Shown here: positions 10,701 to 18,919 of the stretch, one piece after another | Numbering within the stretch: position 1 is the first letter of the stretch | Layout of the letters: each line of letters opens with the position of its first letter | Source of the DNA: Lunularia cruciata | Lineage: Eukaryota; Streptophyta; Marchantiopsida; Lunulariales; Lunulariaceae | Assembly (NCBI GenBank): GCA_948567375.1 | Contig: OX419756.1 | Coordinates: 13,645,001-13,709,000 of the forward strand | Direction: 5' to 3' | Length of the DNA: 64,000 bases | The notes under the pieces: model-generated | The model's database searches: none | Seen by the model: only the letters and a program-made list of their open reading frames with translations | Told to the model about the DNA's origin: nothing | Translations under genes and position numbers: made by a program

Positions 10701-12535
10701 TGTGAAGTGTTGGTGGTGTTAGTCACAGGAACAGTGACTCTATGGTTTGATGGCCCAATCCTCAAGTACCCTTTGTGCCATCGATCAGTTGTGCGTGCTG
10801 CTCTCAACCATGGCCTCCCAAGAAGTAAGTCATAGCTTGAATCCTTCAAGACTTGGAAAGTCATGAGATTTTGAACTCCCATAACTGAAACTACCACCTT
10901 ATCCATCACCCCTACTGGTCGAACTTGTTGCTTGTTTGCCATGCTCACCACAAATGTTGAAGGTCTTGAGGGTATCATACCCAACTTCTTCATCAACCTT
11001 TCTGACATGGCATTCACTGCTGATCCTCCATCAACCAATGCATCCTTGATGTTGTGACCATTCACTCTCACATCAATCTTGGAGGCATATTCACAAGCCT
11101 CCCATGGTGCTGGCTTGGCATCCACCACCCCCATTGATACTGGAACTTTTGCCTTCTTCTTCTTTTTGCTCCTTGTAGAACTCAAACCACCTCTAAGCTC
11201 CTTTCTCAAGGTAGGGTTCAAAGCAATTAATTGGCCCACTGTGATGTTAGCCTTGTGACTACCAACATCCTCCAACACATTGTAGTTCCATTGTTGCTTT
11301 GAGATCAAGAAGTCCTCCATCCCCAACTTCTTCCTTGGAGTCTTTGTTGTTGATGGTGTTGAGGTGCGAGTGCTCCTAGTAGACATAGGAGTATCCTTGC
11401 TTGAAGTAAATCCTTGAGAAGAGTGAACATCCTCTGCAAAACGAGCTCTCTTCTTCTCTTGTGCCAAAAGCTCCAAATTAAGACCCTTGGAGTTTGAGCA
11501 CTCTCCCTTCTCATACTTGCTCTCAACCACATCTATGGATGCTATCCCCTTACCTTTGTTGGGATTAGGAGCCACTTGGGTTTCACTACCTCCCTCTTTC
11601 CCTCTATTGGCTCCCTCATAACCCCTTCCTCCATGGTAAGTGGAATTTGGGCAATTCCTTTGGATATGGCCTCTTCCTCCACAACCAAAACAATTTCTAT
11701 CATTGAAATTGTTGGCTGGTTGGCCTCCTCTATATGGATAGTTTCCATAACTCCTAGGTCCTCTCCCTACATTCTGATCCACCTCTCTCTTCTCCCATAG
11801 TTGCACCACATTGATCTTGAGATCCGCAAGTTGTTCTGTGATGGTTTGGAGTGGATCTTTTGGTGGAGGTGCAAGAACTGGAGCAACTACTACTTGTGAT
11901 GCAACCCTTGCAACCAAAGTATTAGAAGTTCCACCATACTTGTAGCCTTGAGGAGGATGCACAACCTCCTTCACCACCAAATCACTATCATCTCCTTCCA
12001 AACTCTCCTCCATATGAATTGCAATCTTGATAGCTTCAACCTTTGAAGAAGGTTTCTCATATCTCACATTGCTTCTAATTTGTGGTCTCAATCCTCCCAC
12101 AAAATTCTTGGTGAGCATGGCCCCTATGCCAATCATTGTAGTCTCCACATCATCCCCACCCTTCCTCAACACTATGCGAAATCTGGACTCCAACTTTTCC
12201 ACTCTTTCCACATAGACCCTCACTTTCTCTCCATCTCCTTGCTTGAGAAATGTAACCTCACTCATCAATCTCTCATAACTCTCATCAGGAAGAAAGTTCT
12301 CAATGAGTGCTGAAGTCAAAGTCTCCCAAGACTCCTCTTCCCCCTCTCTCCTCTCTCTCTTTTGGTATTCTGACTCATACCATGTAAGTGTTGCATCCTC
12401 AAAGAAATCTGGTAATAATGAGGCCCACTCATTCTTCCTCCTCTCATTGTTTCCTATGCAAGCTCTCTTGAAGTCTCTCACAAAGGCCTCCACATCTTCT
12501 CCATCCTTGCCAAAGAAAACCGGAAGTTTCCCCAT
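7709..12535 (-). CDS. Element B Gag-Pol polyprotein, intact, 1608 aa
   Basis: One open frame carries every Gypsy domain in order. Gag capsid-like region: about residues 1-200 (LPDFFEDATLTWYESEY). Zinc knuckle: CFGCGGRGHIQRNC (about 280-296). Protease: ALVDGGSAVNAM (about 497-512), with DGGS at the active site, then LLLGRPWLR. A very acidic Ser/Glu/Asp linker precedes RT, with FIDDFCVYG near 890. RNase H: LYTDAS near 1037 and VTDHKALKYI. Integrase has an H..H..CKTCHVC zinc site, then WGIDFVGP (about 1318), VSDRGGEF (about 1378) and NGLAERTN (about 1415) giving D,D-35-E. It ends with a GPF strand module and no chromodomain. The ATG at 12535 opens MGKLPVFFGKDG. The protein would make cDNA in particles and insert it. 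A tRNA-Asp-like primer site and lack of a chromodomain suggest the Tat/Athila side of the Gypsy tree. Confidence 0.97.
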   Translation of the reverse strand: MGKLPVFFGKDGEDVEAFVRDFKRACIGNNERRKNEWASLLPDFFEDATLTWYESEYQKRERREGEEESWETLTSALIENFLPDESYERLMSEVTFLKQGDGEKVRVYVERVEKLESRFRIVLRKGGDDVETTMIGIGAMLTKNFVGGLRPQIRSNVRYEKPSSKVEAIKIAIHMEESLEGDDSDLVVKEVVHPPQGYKYGGTSNTLVARVASQVVVAPVLAPPPKDPLQTITEQLADLKINVVQLWEKREVDQNVGRGPRSYGNYPYRGGQPANNFNDRNCFGCGGRGHIQRNCPNSTYHGGRGYEGANRGKEGGSETQVAPNPNKGKGIASIDVVESKYEKGECSNSKGLNLELLAQEKKRARFAEDVHSSQGFTSSKDTPMSTRSTRTSTPSTTKTPRKKLGMEDFLISKQQWNYNVLEDVGSHKANITVGQLIALNPTLRKELRGGLSSTRSKKKKKAKVPVSMGVVDAKPAPWEACEYASKIDVRVNGHNIKDALVDGGSAVNAMSERLMKKLGMIPSRPSTFVVSMANKQQVRPVGVMDKVVVSVMGVQNLMTFQVLKDSSYDLLLGRPWLRAARTTDRWHKGYLRIGPSNHRVTVPVTNTTNTSHSDTPSSNYWESDSEEGASGVDTSMEEETSTEEDESESDSDVYPLCAMDFAPKPEVLKDPDKSPLTLEEVERRLSTLKYGPNVTKEEKVRFEEIFRKFIHVFAFSYKDLKEVTLEEHKIEVESHARPIRQKQRRISPPISLVVKEEIVKLKEAGFIFEVENSEWVSPIVIVKKKNGKLRVCVDYKKLNAVTKKDYYPLPFIDEILEEVAGHERYSFGDGYSGYNQIKIAPEHQQLTTFTTPWGTYAFKVMPFGLCNAPATFQRFMNKVFEPFIGKFVRDFIDDFCVYGSKEEHFEHLIKVLQRLDEANASLNPEKCIFGCEEGLLLGHIISKDGIAVDPEKVRKISDLPFPSSLTKLRQFLGMVGYYRRFIFSFSNKAYALTIYMKKGVDYMVILEDKEALKAFEELKQSLVVAPILAKPDWSKPFILYTDASNVAIGCTLSQLDQDGHDHPIAYASRQMVSAEKNYSVTEREGLAVIFGLKKFRHYLIGGKATIVTDHKALKYIFNKPNVEGRLARWMILLSEYDYTIEDRPGKKHANADLLSRAYDHDGDEPVDDSFPDEELMTISVTQEIPMEYKEIMDFVTRGNYPEGMHARERKALAARSRPYTMVEDILFHQGADGLLRRAVGKEESILLIKEFHEGLVCGGHFAGKVTAFKILDAGYHWRGIFKDCLDYCKTCHVCQAFARKSTSTPPLRSIPLLGPFEKWGIDFVGPLNRTPRNNRYIVVVTDYLTKWVEARPLRDKNEDEVGRFLYERIITRFGCPLELVSDRGGEFTGSITTAMLRHFSITHRVTTSYKPNSNGLAERTNQTLCMMLAKDAEMEGAKHHWDKRIHAVLWEYRTTMKTSTGYSPFQLVYGIESTLPIHFDLPTFQSIHRRLKKAQGSDAGKSRKDQLMELEEARAVAMVRVEQAQRKQKESYDKRQGNKKVEPFKEGDWVMLFDSIRFKRVQKKFLPKYFGPFIVEKVWGNYTYDLKELGGRHFDRINHDKLKMYHRR

Positions 12536-12770
12536 CTTAACCCCTCACTATCTTTCTTTTCTCTTAATTTTTTTTTTCTCTTTTTTTTTCTCTCACTTTA
12601 TTACTAATAGAGTATATACATGACTAACACCATCTGAGAATAATCCACTCTAGGGAACACAAAAGGTTCAGGTTGCTCCAAGATTTCTATAGCAACATCA
12701 AATCCTAGAGTGCATATTAATCTAACTCTCATGGATAGTTTATCCATAAGTTGAAAGATTATCTCCATCA

Positions 12771-13244
12771 CTAATCTTGAGAACTAGCTGATGAAGGTGG
12801 TAGTATTTCTGTAGCTGTACTAAGACTCTCTCCAAGATCCTTCACCAAAGTTTCCAAAAGTGCTTTTACTCCACTACACTCATGTCCTTTTGGAAGTCCT
12901 TCAACTCCACAAACCTCACACAACTCCTTGGTCTTAGATGTTCTCCCTCCCAATCTTGGTGAAGAAGGTCCAACATGCAAACCCAAGTCAAGTAAGCCTC
13001 TCCTTTCCCTCAATCTCTTGCTCTCAAAGGTTAATGGACATGAACTTGCCTTATGTCCCTTCTCTCCACATAGAAAGCACTTAGACTCACTCTTTCCTCC
13101 AAGTGGTGTAGGTTTTTGGATCCTCTCAACACTCTCTTCAAATTCTATTGTAAACTCTCTTTTCCTCAAATCCACCCCTATAATCACCTCAAACCCTTGG
13201 GGAACCTTGCATAATCTCAATTTCCACTCTTGATGACCCTCCAT
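12771..13244 (-). CDS. Element B accessory ORF: small double zinc-motif protein of unknown function, 157 aa
   Basis: This ORF lies between the primer site and gag, in the same orientation, and ends 235 bp before the gag-pol start. From the ATG at 13244 (MEGHQEWKL) it encodes a retroviral-type knuckle CFLCGEKGHKASSC and, further on, a second Cys cluster, CEVCGVEGLPKGHEC. The C-terminus is a short amphipathic stretch (LLETLVKDLGESL). An overlapping frame (13405-13217) with a basic N-terminal half may be an alternative upstream part; the same one-base frame relation differs in element C. Element C carries the same ORF, broken by a stop, so it belongs to the element. Position recalls the additional ORF upstream of gag in some Tat/Ogre elements, but I do not recognise the protein. 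RNA or DNA binding is inferred from the knuckle only. Confidence 0.75.
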   Translation of the reverse strand: MEGHQEWKLRLCKVPQGFEVIIGVDLRKREFTIEFEESVERIQKPTPLGGKSESKCFLCGEKGHKASSCPLTFESKRLRERRGLLDLGLHVGPSSPRLGGRTSKTKELCEVCGVEGLPKGHECSGVKALLETLVKDLGESLSTATEILPPSSASSQD

Positions 13245-14084
13245 GTTCCCAAAGATGAATCTAAACACTCAATCATGCTTTTTGTTGATCTCAAACTTCT
13301 CATGCATGAGATCTCCACTCTGCAGAATTGACCCTTCCTCACAATGTCACTCAAATCTCCCAACGAATATGTCACAGTCCTCTGAAATTTTCCACACTTG
13401 ATCACAACTCTAGGGTGTCCGTCCCTGCAAAATTTTAGATCTTTTCATTGAGCCATTTGGCCTAGACACCTTTCTATTCAGCACCCATATTTCAGATTTG
13501 GTCTGAAAACCACCCCCCTCACTTCAAAAACTCATAACGCACTGCGCAAAAATGATCTCTCTCTAATTTTTGTGGCACCAGGTAGGATATAATGCACTGA
13601 ATTTTCTTGGAAATTTTCAGGACAATTAACTAAAAATTGAAGAAATGGCAGACTCTGTACAATTTTCCAGAGAGCATGCAGTTGCGGGAGCACTTTACCC
13701 TATCAACTTTCAAAAATTCTAGCCCAGTGCGCATAGAAGCTCTCTCAATAATTTCAAGTGTGCTAACTGAAAGATAACCCAAGCTATCATGTGTAGAAAT
13801 CTCAAGTCCAGATCTCAAACTTGAGATTTTGCCCAAAATCACCTTAATCCCCAAAATCTGCAATCCACCTCACACAATCTCTCCAATTCCTCTCATGTGT
13901 ACAAGATGTACAAAATCACCTCAAAGACATCATAATGAACTACAGGGTATACAAATGGATCTTGGTTCTCTAACATAAGTTCAGCACTCTCCTCTCCTAA
14001 TGTTCTCTCCAAGTGAGCTCTCATAGCCTCCTTCTGCCTAATGTAGAATTGGACGCGGAACATTATCTTGCCTTCTAGAGAGGT
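13245..14084 (-). other. Element B untranslated leader
   Basis: About 840 bp between the primer site and the accessory ORF. Only short broken frames are seen, some conserved in element C (for example 14050-13893). It probably holds the packaging signal and any splice sites. No specific structure could be assigned by eye. Confidence 0.5.
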
Positions 14085-14100
14085 CCCGGCAACGGAACCA
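14085..14100 (-). promoter_or_regulatory. Element B primer binding site, tRNA-Asp-like
   Basis: Four bases inside the 5' LTR the minus strand reads TGGTTCCGTTGCCGGG. This matches the complement of a plant tRNA-Asp 3' end (TGGCGCCGTTGCCGGG) except at two positions. That primer is typical of plant Athila/Tat elements. Confidence 0.8.
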
Positions 14101-14104
14101 AAAA

Positions 14105-14781
14105 TGTGAGCCGGCCTGTCTCTCACTCAGGATGAACCTCTGATGGCTATTATGGTAGCGCACCATGGACTAAGAAGGCAAGGAACCCCAACTCCATCAT
14201 ACTCCTCCAAGGCTAACACTCCAAGACTCAAGACATTGCTCACTAGAGAACTCAATGAGAGAGATAGTTGCAAATGAAAGGATGATGAGTACCTCCTCAC
14301 CCCTTGTTTATATACTTGTGAAATAGTTACGTACCAAAGTTACTAATTACCGTAGTAACTCAAGTTACTAGACTAAAAGTCAAGTAAAGTCAAAAAGTAG
14401 AAAGGAATATCCATACACATGGGCATATTCCCCTTATCTTGACCCAACCACTAAAGCAAGGATTCCTTCACATGGGCTATCCTTGGACTAAAGAAGAATC
14501 CAAAACAAAAAGGCTTGCGGGCCCAAGAGTTCTCAACTCTTTCCCCAAAGCCAAACACCTAGGAATAATACCAAGTCAACACACTAAAATCCAAAATAGT
14601 GGTGCTCATCTTTTCTACTTCCTCTAAAGTAAGGTCCCATCTATCTTAGCTATGACTAACTTTAGCTAACCATGACTAATATAGAACCATCCTTTATCTC
14701 TATATAAATAATATCTCTTAAGTACTTGTAATACCAAGCTAAATATCACAATACCACACACATGCACAAATGGGTGTTACA
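14105..14781 (-). repeat. Element B 5' LTR
   Basis: Same length and, by eye, same sequence as 6984-7660. The minus-strand TATATAAAC box at 14314-14306 is the likely promoter for the genomic RNA. GGTC follows directly at 14782-14785. Confidence 0.95.
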
Positions 14782-14870
14782 GGTCTAGCTCCACTAGGTC
14801 CTCTACTCACTCTATAGGATCCGGGCTGTCGATCCTGTCCTCAAAAACCAATTGGGCATGGTGTACTCTA

Positions 14871-15941
14871 CTACACTCTAGAAGAAGTCACAGCCGTGCA
14901 TGAGGTCTCCCTACCAAATCCAGATGTCTTCACTCTCTCCTCCACCATGTTAAGCTCAATACACTCAGCCAAACCAAAGACCACTGCCAAAGGGGGCGAA
15001 GTAGCCTGCAACAATGTAGCATCACAAACTCTATGTCGTAACTCCTTGTCCAGTATCCCATACCAAAACTGGACTGCTAGGGCCTCAGTCACTCCCTGAG
15101 TGAAACTGATCAACCACCTCATGCAAGTGTATGCCTTGCGTAGGCTCTCTCCAGCCTTCTATTGTAACTCCTGCAAGCTCCTCAGCTTGTTAGTCCGCAC
15201 TCCTTGGTAATTCTACCTCAAACACAAGAACTCCACTATGGGGTTAAACCCTTGTACCACACCACCTCCTGTAGCAGTACCTCTACTCGAATTAACACTA
15301 TCTCCAACTAGTGCACCTCCACTAGCTCCACCAACACTACTCGAGCTAGAACTCGTAGGTACAGCCAATCTACTCTTGGCCACCAAACTTGAAGTGATAG
15401 AGACATAGTTCAGAGACCAATATTGTCTCCATAACTTGATCTCCTCCAAATGAGTTCTCATGAACTCATGGTAGTCATCCATCGGCGGACCCTCCGGATG
15501 TTGAAACAACCCCTTCCATGCCATGAAAGGTGTAAACAAAGTCAGGTTCCGCATTTGCTGCAGATCACACCAACTATTGAACTCTTGGATGAAATCATCC
15601 AGCTCAATGGTACCCACTGTACCAGAGTAACGCCTAGGACCTTTGGAGGCCCTATAAATCTTGTCCATGTCCTACAACCACGGTGCATATACAACAAGTG
15701 CACTTTCAACTGAATCAACTCTTGTGTCAAACTCCAACTGAGAGTTAATCTCCTCCCTCACAAGGACCTGAGATGCAGGCTGATACCAAGTACCACTCCA
15801 AGTAAATCCATTGCGTACTGCAATGCTATCTCCTCTAGAATCCCCAAAGAACTCCGTCGTGACAAAGTAACCACAACCGTAAACTACAACAACAAACCAA
15901 AACCACACTGCAACCGCAAGTTGCAATCGCAAATACCCCAC
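14871..15941 (-). pseudogene. Element A gag, N-terminal and capsid part
   Basis: Gag-like sequence in three frames: 15941-15672, 15668-15213 and 15122-14871. The middle piece has ELDDFIQEFNSWCDLQQM and a Trp/Phe-rich capsid region. The last piece has a stretch resembling the end of the retrotransposon gag domain (SFTQGVTEALAVQFWYGIL). It continues into the knuckles at 6983 once element B is removed. Stops separate the frames. I cannot fix the true start codon. Confidence 0.7.
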
Positions 15942-16639
15942 TAAGTGCCAACACCACCAAGTGTCAACACCAACTAAGCACCACCCACTAATGTAACTCT
16001 AACCAAGATAACTACACTAGGGGAAAGGGCAATCTATAATTTGCCATCACAACATGCACTCTCACGGTCTGCAGGTCATCACTTCTTGCTTCACCAGAGA
16101 GAAACAAAGGTAGTATGACTAGTCATCACTCCAGCCCCACTACCGAGAGCACACCAGAGCACCAATGCTCAAAAGTCAAGACACCTCACACAAATGTGGT
16201 GCACAAATAGGAAGTAGAGAATGGAGAAGGTCTAATCACAAGACATCTAAACGAAAACCCTCCATCTCATAAAAAAAAACGGGATTGACTCTGCCACCAT
16301 TTAGCATTTGACATAAGAGAAGTTTGTATCTAAGTCTTAAGCTACTAGGATCACCAAGAATGAGATCAAATTGTCTCTCCTAGCCAAAGCTACAAGTGTA
16401 TAGATAACAATGGCACAATCACTAGGACAACAAGTGAGGGTGGACCGGTTGGCTAGGGCACCAATCTAGGAACAAGAGATCTAAGGGTCAAACCTTGTTG
16501 CGCATAATCTAGCTGGAAAGGCAGATTTTGCCAACCAATGACCAAGATTTACTCTAAACTAGCTAGCCTCACGCCAGCAAGTTGACTTGCTGGCCCTTCT
16601 AGGCCTTTGTAGCCTTTCATAGCCCATAGTCCCATGCCT
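15942..16639. other. Unassigned sequence upstream of element A gag
   Basis: No gene is seen. It should hold the leader and 5' LTR of element A, but nothing here matches the LTR at 1-498. A possible primer site, TGGTGGCAGAG on the minus strand near 16290, partly resembles the initiator-Met type; this is weak. Confidence 0.4.
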
Positions 16640-18751
16640 CAAAGATACACAAGAACCGCTTCTTGGATTCATTGGTATCTACAAGGAGATTGGCTGGCTT
16701 TACAGAAGGAGTATACCATCAAAGCCCAAGCGGTTACCAAATGGATCATAAAGTCCTTACATGCTCACACTCCACGTCTATATCATCATCATCTATATCA
16801 TTCCTTGATGCTAGGCTAGGTAGGGACTAGCAAAGAGCAATCCAAGCACTATCATCCTCTAGATCAACACCCTTCTTTGTTGATACTTTATCAACTTTAT
16901 ATGATATATCAACTCCATCCATCAAGCACATATGGCCTTCCTTCTTTTCTCCACAATTACCACCTAGATGAGGAGCTACAACTTATAGAGTCCTTCTTTG
17001 CCCATGCTTTACTCCACTCTCCATGTTCCTCATTAAGGGTCTCTCATGACTAGCTTTCGAGTATCTATGAGATGATTTCTCCCTTGATATACCAAACTTA
17101 GGCTTCTCTCTTCTCTTTGATTGCCTAAGCTTTGGTGCCCTAAGATGCTACTCATTTGTTTGGTGCATCTTGTCTCCTTGCTTAATCCCAAGAGACATTG
17201 AGTGTTTGCCCCATAAGCATAGAGGATGTTTTCTTGCATTTGGTCTCAAGCACCATTTGTCTAAAGGTTTAACCTTCCTTTTCATCATTCTTGTCTCCTT
17301 ATCAATATACAATAGCCATACTAAGTGGTTTGAGATGGTTACTACATGCATTAGAGCTTCCTTGGACCTTCATCTTGAGTGGGTGGTCATCCAAGTGGAT
17401 ATCTCAAATGCTTTCAATACCATTTCTCATCCAACATTATTTTGAGCCCTTTTTTTGGTATGGGATCAGATCCCTTTTTTGATTTCTTGTATGTACTTTC
17501 TATCATATAGAGATATTATTGTTGTACAACCATCATACTACTACAAGAGGGTTCACACAATTGGCATCTATGAGGTATATGTTAAGGAGATCATTTGGGA
17601 TTGCCATTATTTGCCGTAGCTCACTACACAACTTTGCATGAAGTTGCATTCACCTTACACTCTTTTCTCTTTCCATCCTTATTAGATGATACCTACAGCT
17701 TGGGCCCCTTAGAGGATGTAGTCCGTGCTTTGCAAGCTTTCACACTTAGTCTAGAGAATTTTAGGTTTACTAGTTCAGACTTGTAAATGCAAGGTCTAGA
17801 ACCCAGATATAGTCCTCACTCCTTAAACCTCCCATTAGGACACTAGTTCCCAATAGTAGGTTTGAGAGTATTGAGCTCCCCTCTTGGAGATGAGGATCTT
17901 TGTAGCCCATTTATCTTGGATTCTTTAATTCAACCTATTGCACAAACGCATCTACTATCTTGGTTGAGGAGCACACAAATGGCCTACTCCCTCCTTTTGA
18001 GCTGTTATGTCCTAAGTGACTCTTATTTGACACGTACATATCTTACCACATAGGTACTACTACCACATTTATGATTCTTTGATAGTACCATAAGCCACAC
18101 CTTTTCCACACTCTTAGGGCCTTTGTCAAGCCATTTGTAGCATCGGATCTAGATTGCTTGGATATTGGAGTAGCAGTGATAGTAGTTAGATGTATTTTGA
18201 TAGTTACTCATAGACTACTTTCTTACGGTTAGATTTTGTGTTCTGGGTACTGACTACATGGTGGGGCCCAATATCACTTGTGCCATTTGCACTGTCAATG
18301 GGACAGTTGGGGTGAGACCTAGGTCAAAATCAAGAGTATACCCTAGAAGTGTAACTCCAAAGAGCTCACTTCTTTATTGTTGAGCTTTCTATTTCTTAGC
18401 TAGAGTGGATAGAAAGTAAGCAAGCGTCATTTGGAGTCTCTTAGCTAAAGTAAGTGTGGCTTGACTATAATTAGTACCAAATTGTTGGCAAATTATTGAG
18501 TGATAGATCAAGTTTTGATCTGATTGAGTGTGATTTGAGTTGTGTAAACAAAGTGATTATTGTGGCACTTTAAAGTTCATGTATGATTTACGTGTGATGT
18601 AACAATATGGAGTTTAGCAACAAAGTTAGTAGGACTAACGAAGTAGCAAATAAGATAAATTAACCTAGAATATTCTAGAAGTATCTAAGAAGCTTCTTGG
18701 GAAGCTTCACAACTAGCTTAGCTTGCATCCCAAGTAGATAACTTATAGAAG

Positions 18752-18769
18752 GAAACTTCTAGAAACTTC
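18752..18769 (+). promoter_or_regulatory. Predicted four-unit heat-shock element
   Basis: The run reads GAA-ac-TTC-ta-GAA-ac-TTC, four alternating units at exact 5-bp spacing. This is the consensus bound by trimeric heat-shock factors. Further GAAGCTTC pairs lie at about 18690-18710 and 18795-18890, with wider gaps. It sits about 140 bp upstream of the TATA box. Confidence 0.65.
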
Positions 18770-18911
18770 CAACTAGCCTAGCTTGCATGCCAAGTAAGCA
18801 ACTTCTAGAAGGAAGCTTCTTGAGAAGCTTCCGAGTTAACTTGGCTTGCACTCTAAGAAAAAACCTCAAGGAAGCTTCTTGAGAAGCTTCTCAAGGGCCT
18901 TGTATGCTCCC

Positions 18912-18919
18912 TATAAATA
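18912..18919 (+). promoter_or_regulatory. TATA box of solo LTR copy 1
   Basis: TATAAATA, well placed in the U3 part of the LTR, downstream of the heat-shock-element cluster. The same box occurs in copy 2 at 33584-33577 on the minus strand. Confidence 0.6.

Larger units (their letters stand above)
6984..14781 (-). mobile_element. Element B: young, apparently intact Ty3/Gypsy retrotransposon nested in element A
   Basis: Two 677-bp LTRs (6984-7660 and 14105-14781), read by eye as indistinguishable, bound an internal region with a primer site (14085-14100), a small zinc-finger ORF (13244-12771), a complete gag-pol frame (12535-7709) and a polypurine tract (7661-7678). GGTC lies directly outside both ends (6980-6983 and 14782-14785), a target duplication of four to five bases. 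The target is the gag of element A, and the host sequence resumes on the other side in gag. Identical LTRs and an unbroken polyprotein mean a very recent insertion, possibly still mobile. Element C at 49642-57466 is a decayed relative with the same organisation. Confidence 0.95.
1..15941 (-). mobile_element. Element A: degenerate Ty3/Gypsy retrotransposon with a DNA methyltransferase domain
   Basis: Read on the minus strand the domains run gag (15941-14871), zinc knuckles (6983-6634), aspartic protease (6260-5763), C5 DNA methyltransferase (about 5170-4190), reverse transcriptase and RNase H (3604-2256), integrase (1922-1214), and a PHD-like tail (to 767). RT before integrase is the Gypsy order. 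Every domain carries stops or frameshifts, so the copy is dead. Element B is inserted in gag at 6984-14781. The LTR of this family lies at the left edge and runs off the window. I could not find a matching 5' LTR to the right of gag, where the decayed non-LTR element J begins near 16640. The methyltransferase lies between protease and RT, so it is part of the element and not a neighbouring host gene. Confidence 0.85.

Noticed and set aside
18690-18890. GAAGCTTC palindromes as a MITE or terminator-like hairpin
   Set aside because: They sit inside an LTR with TG...CA ends and 5-bp target duplications in two copies; the spacing fits heat-shock elements better.
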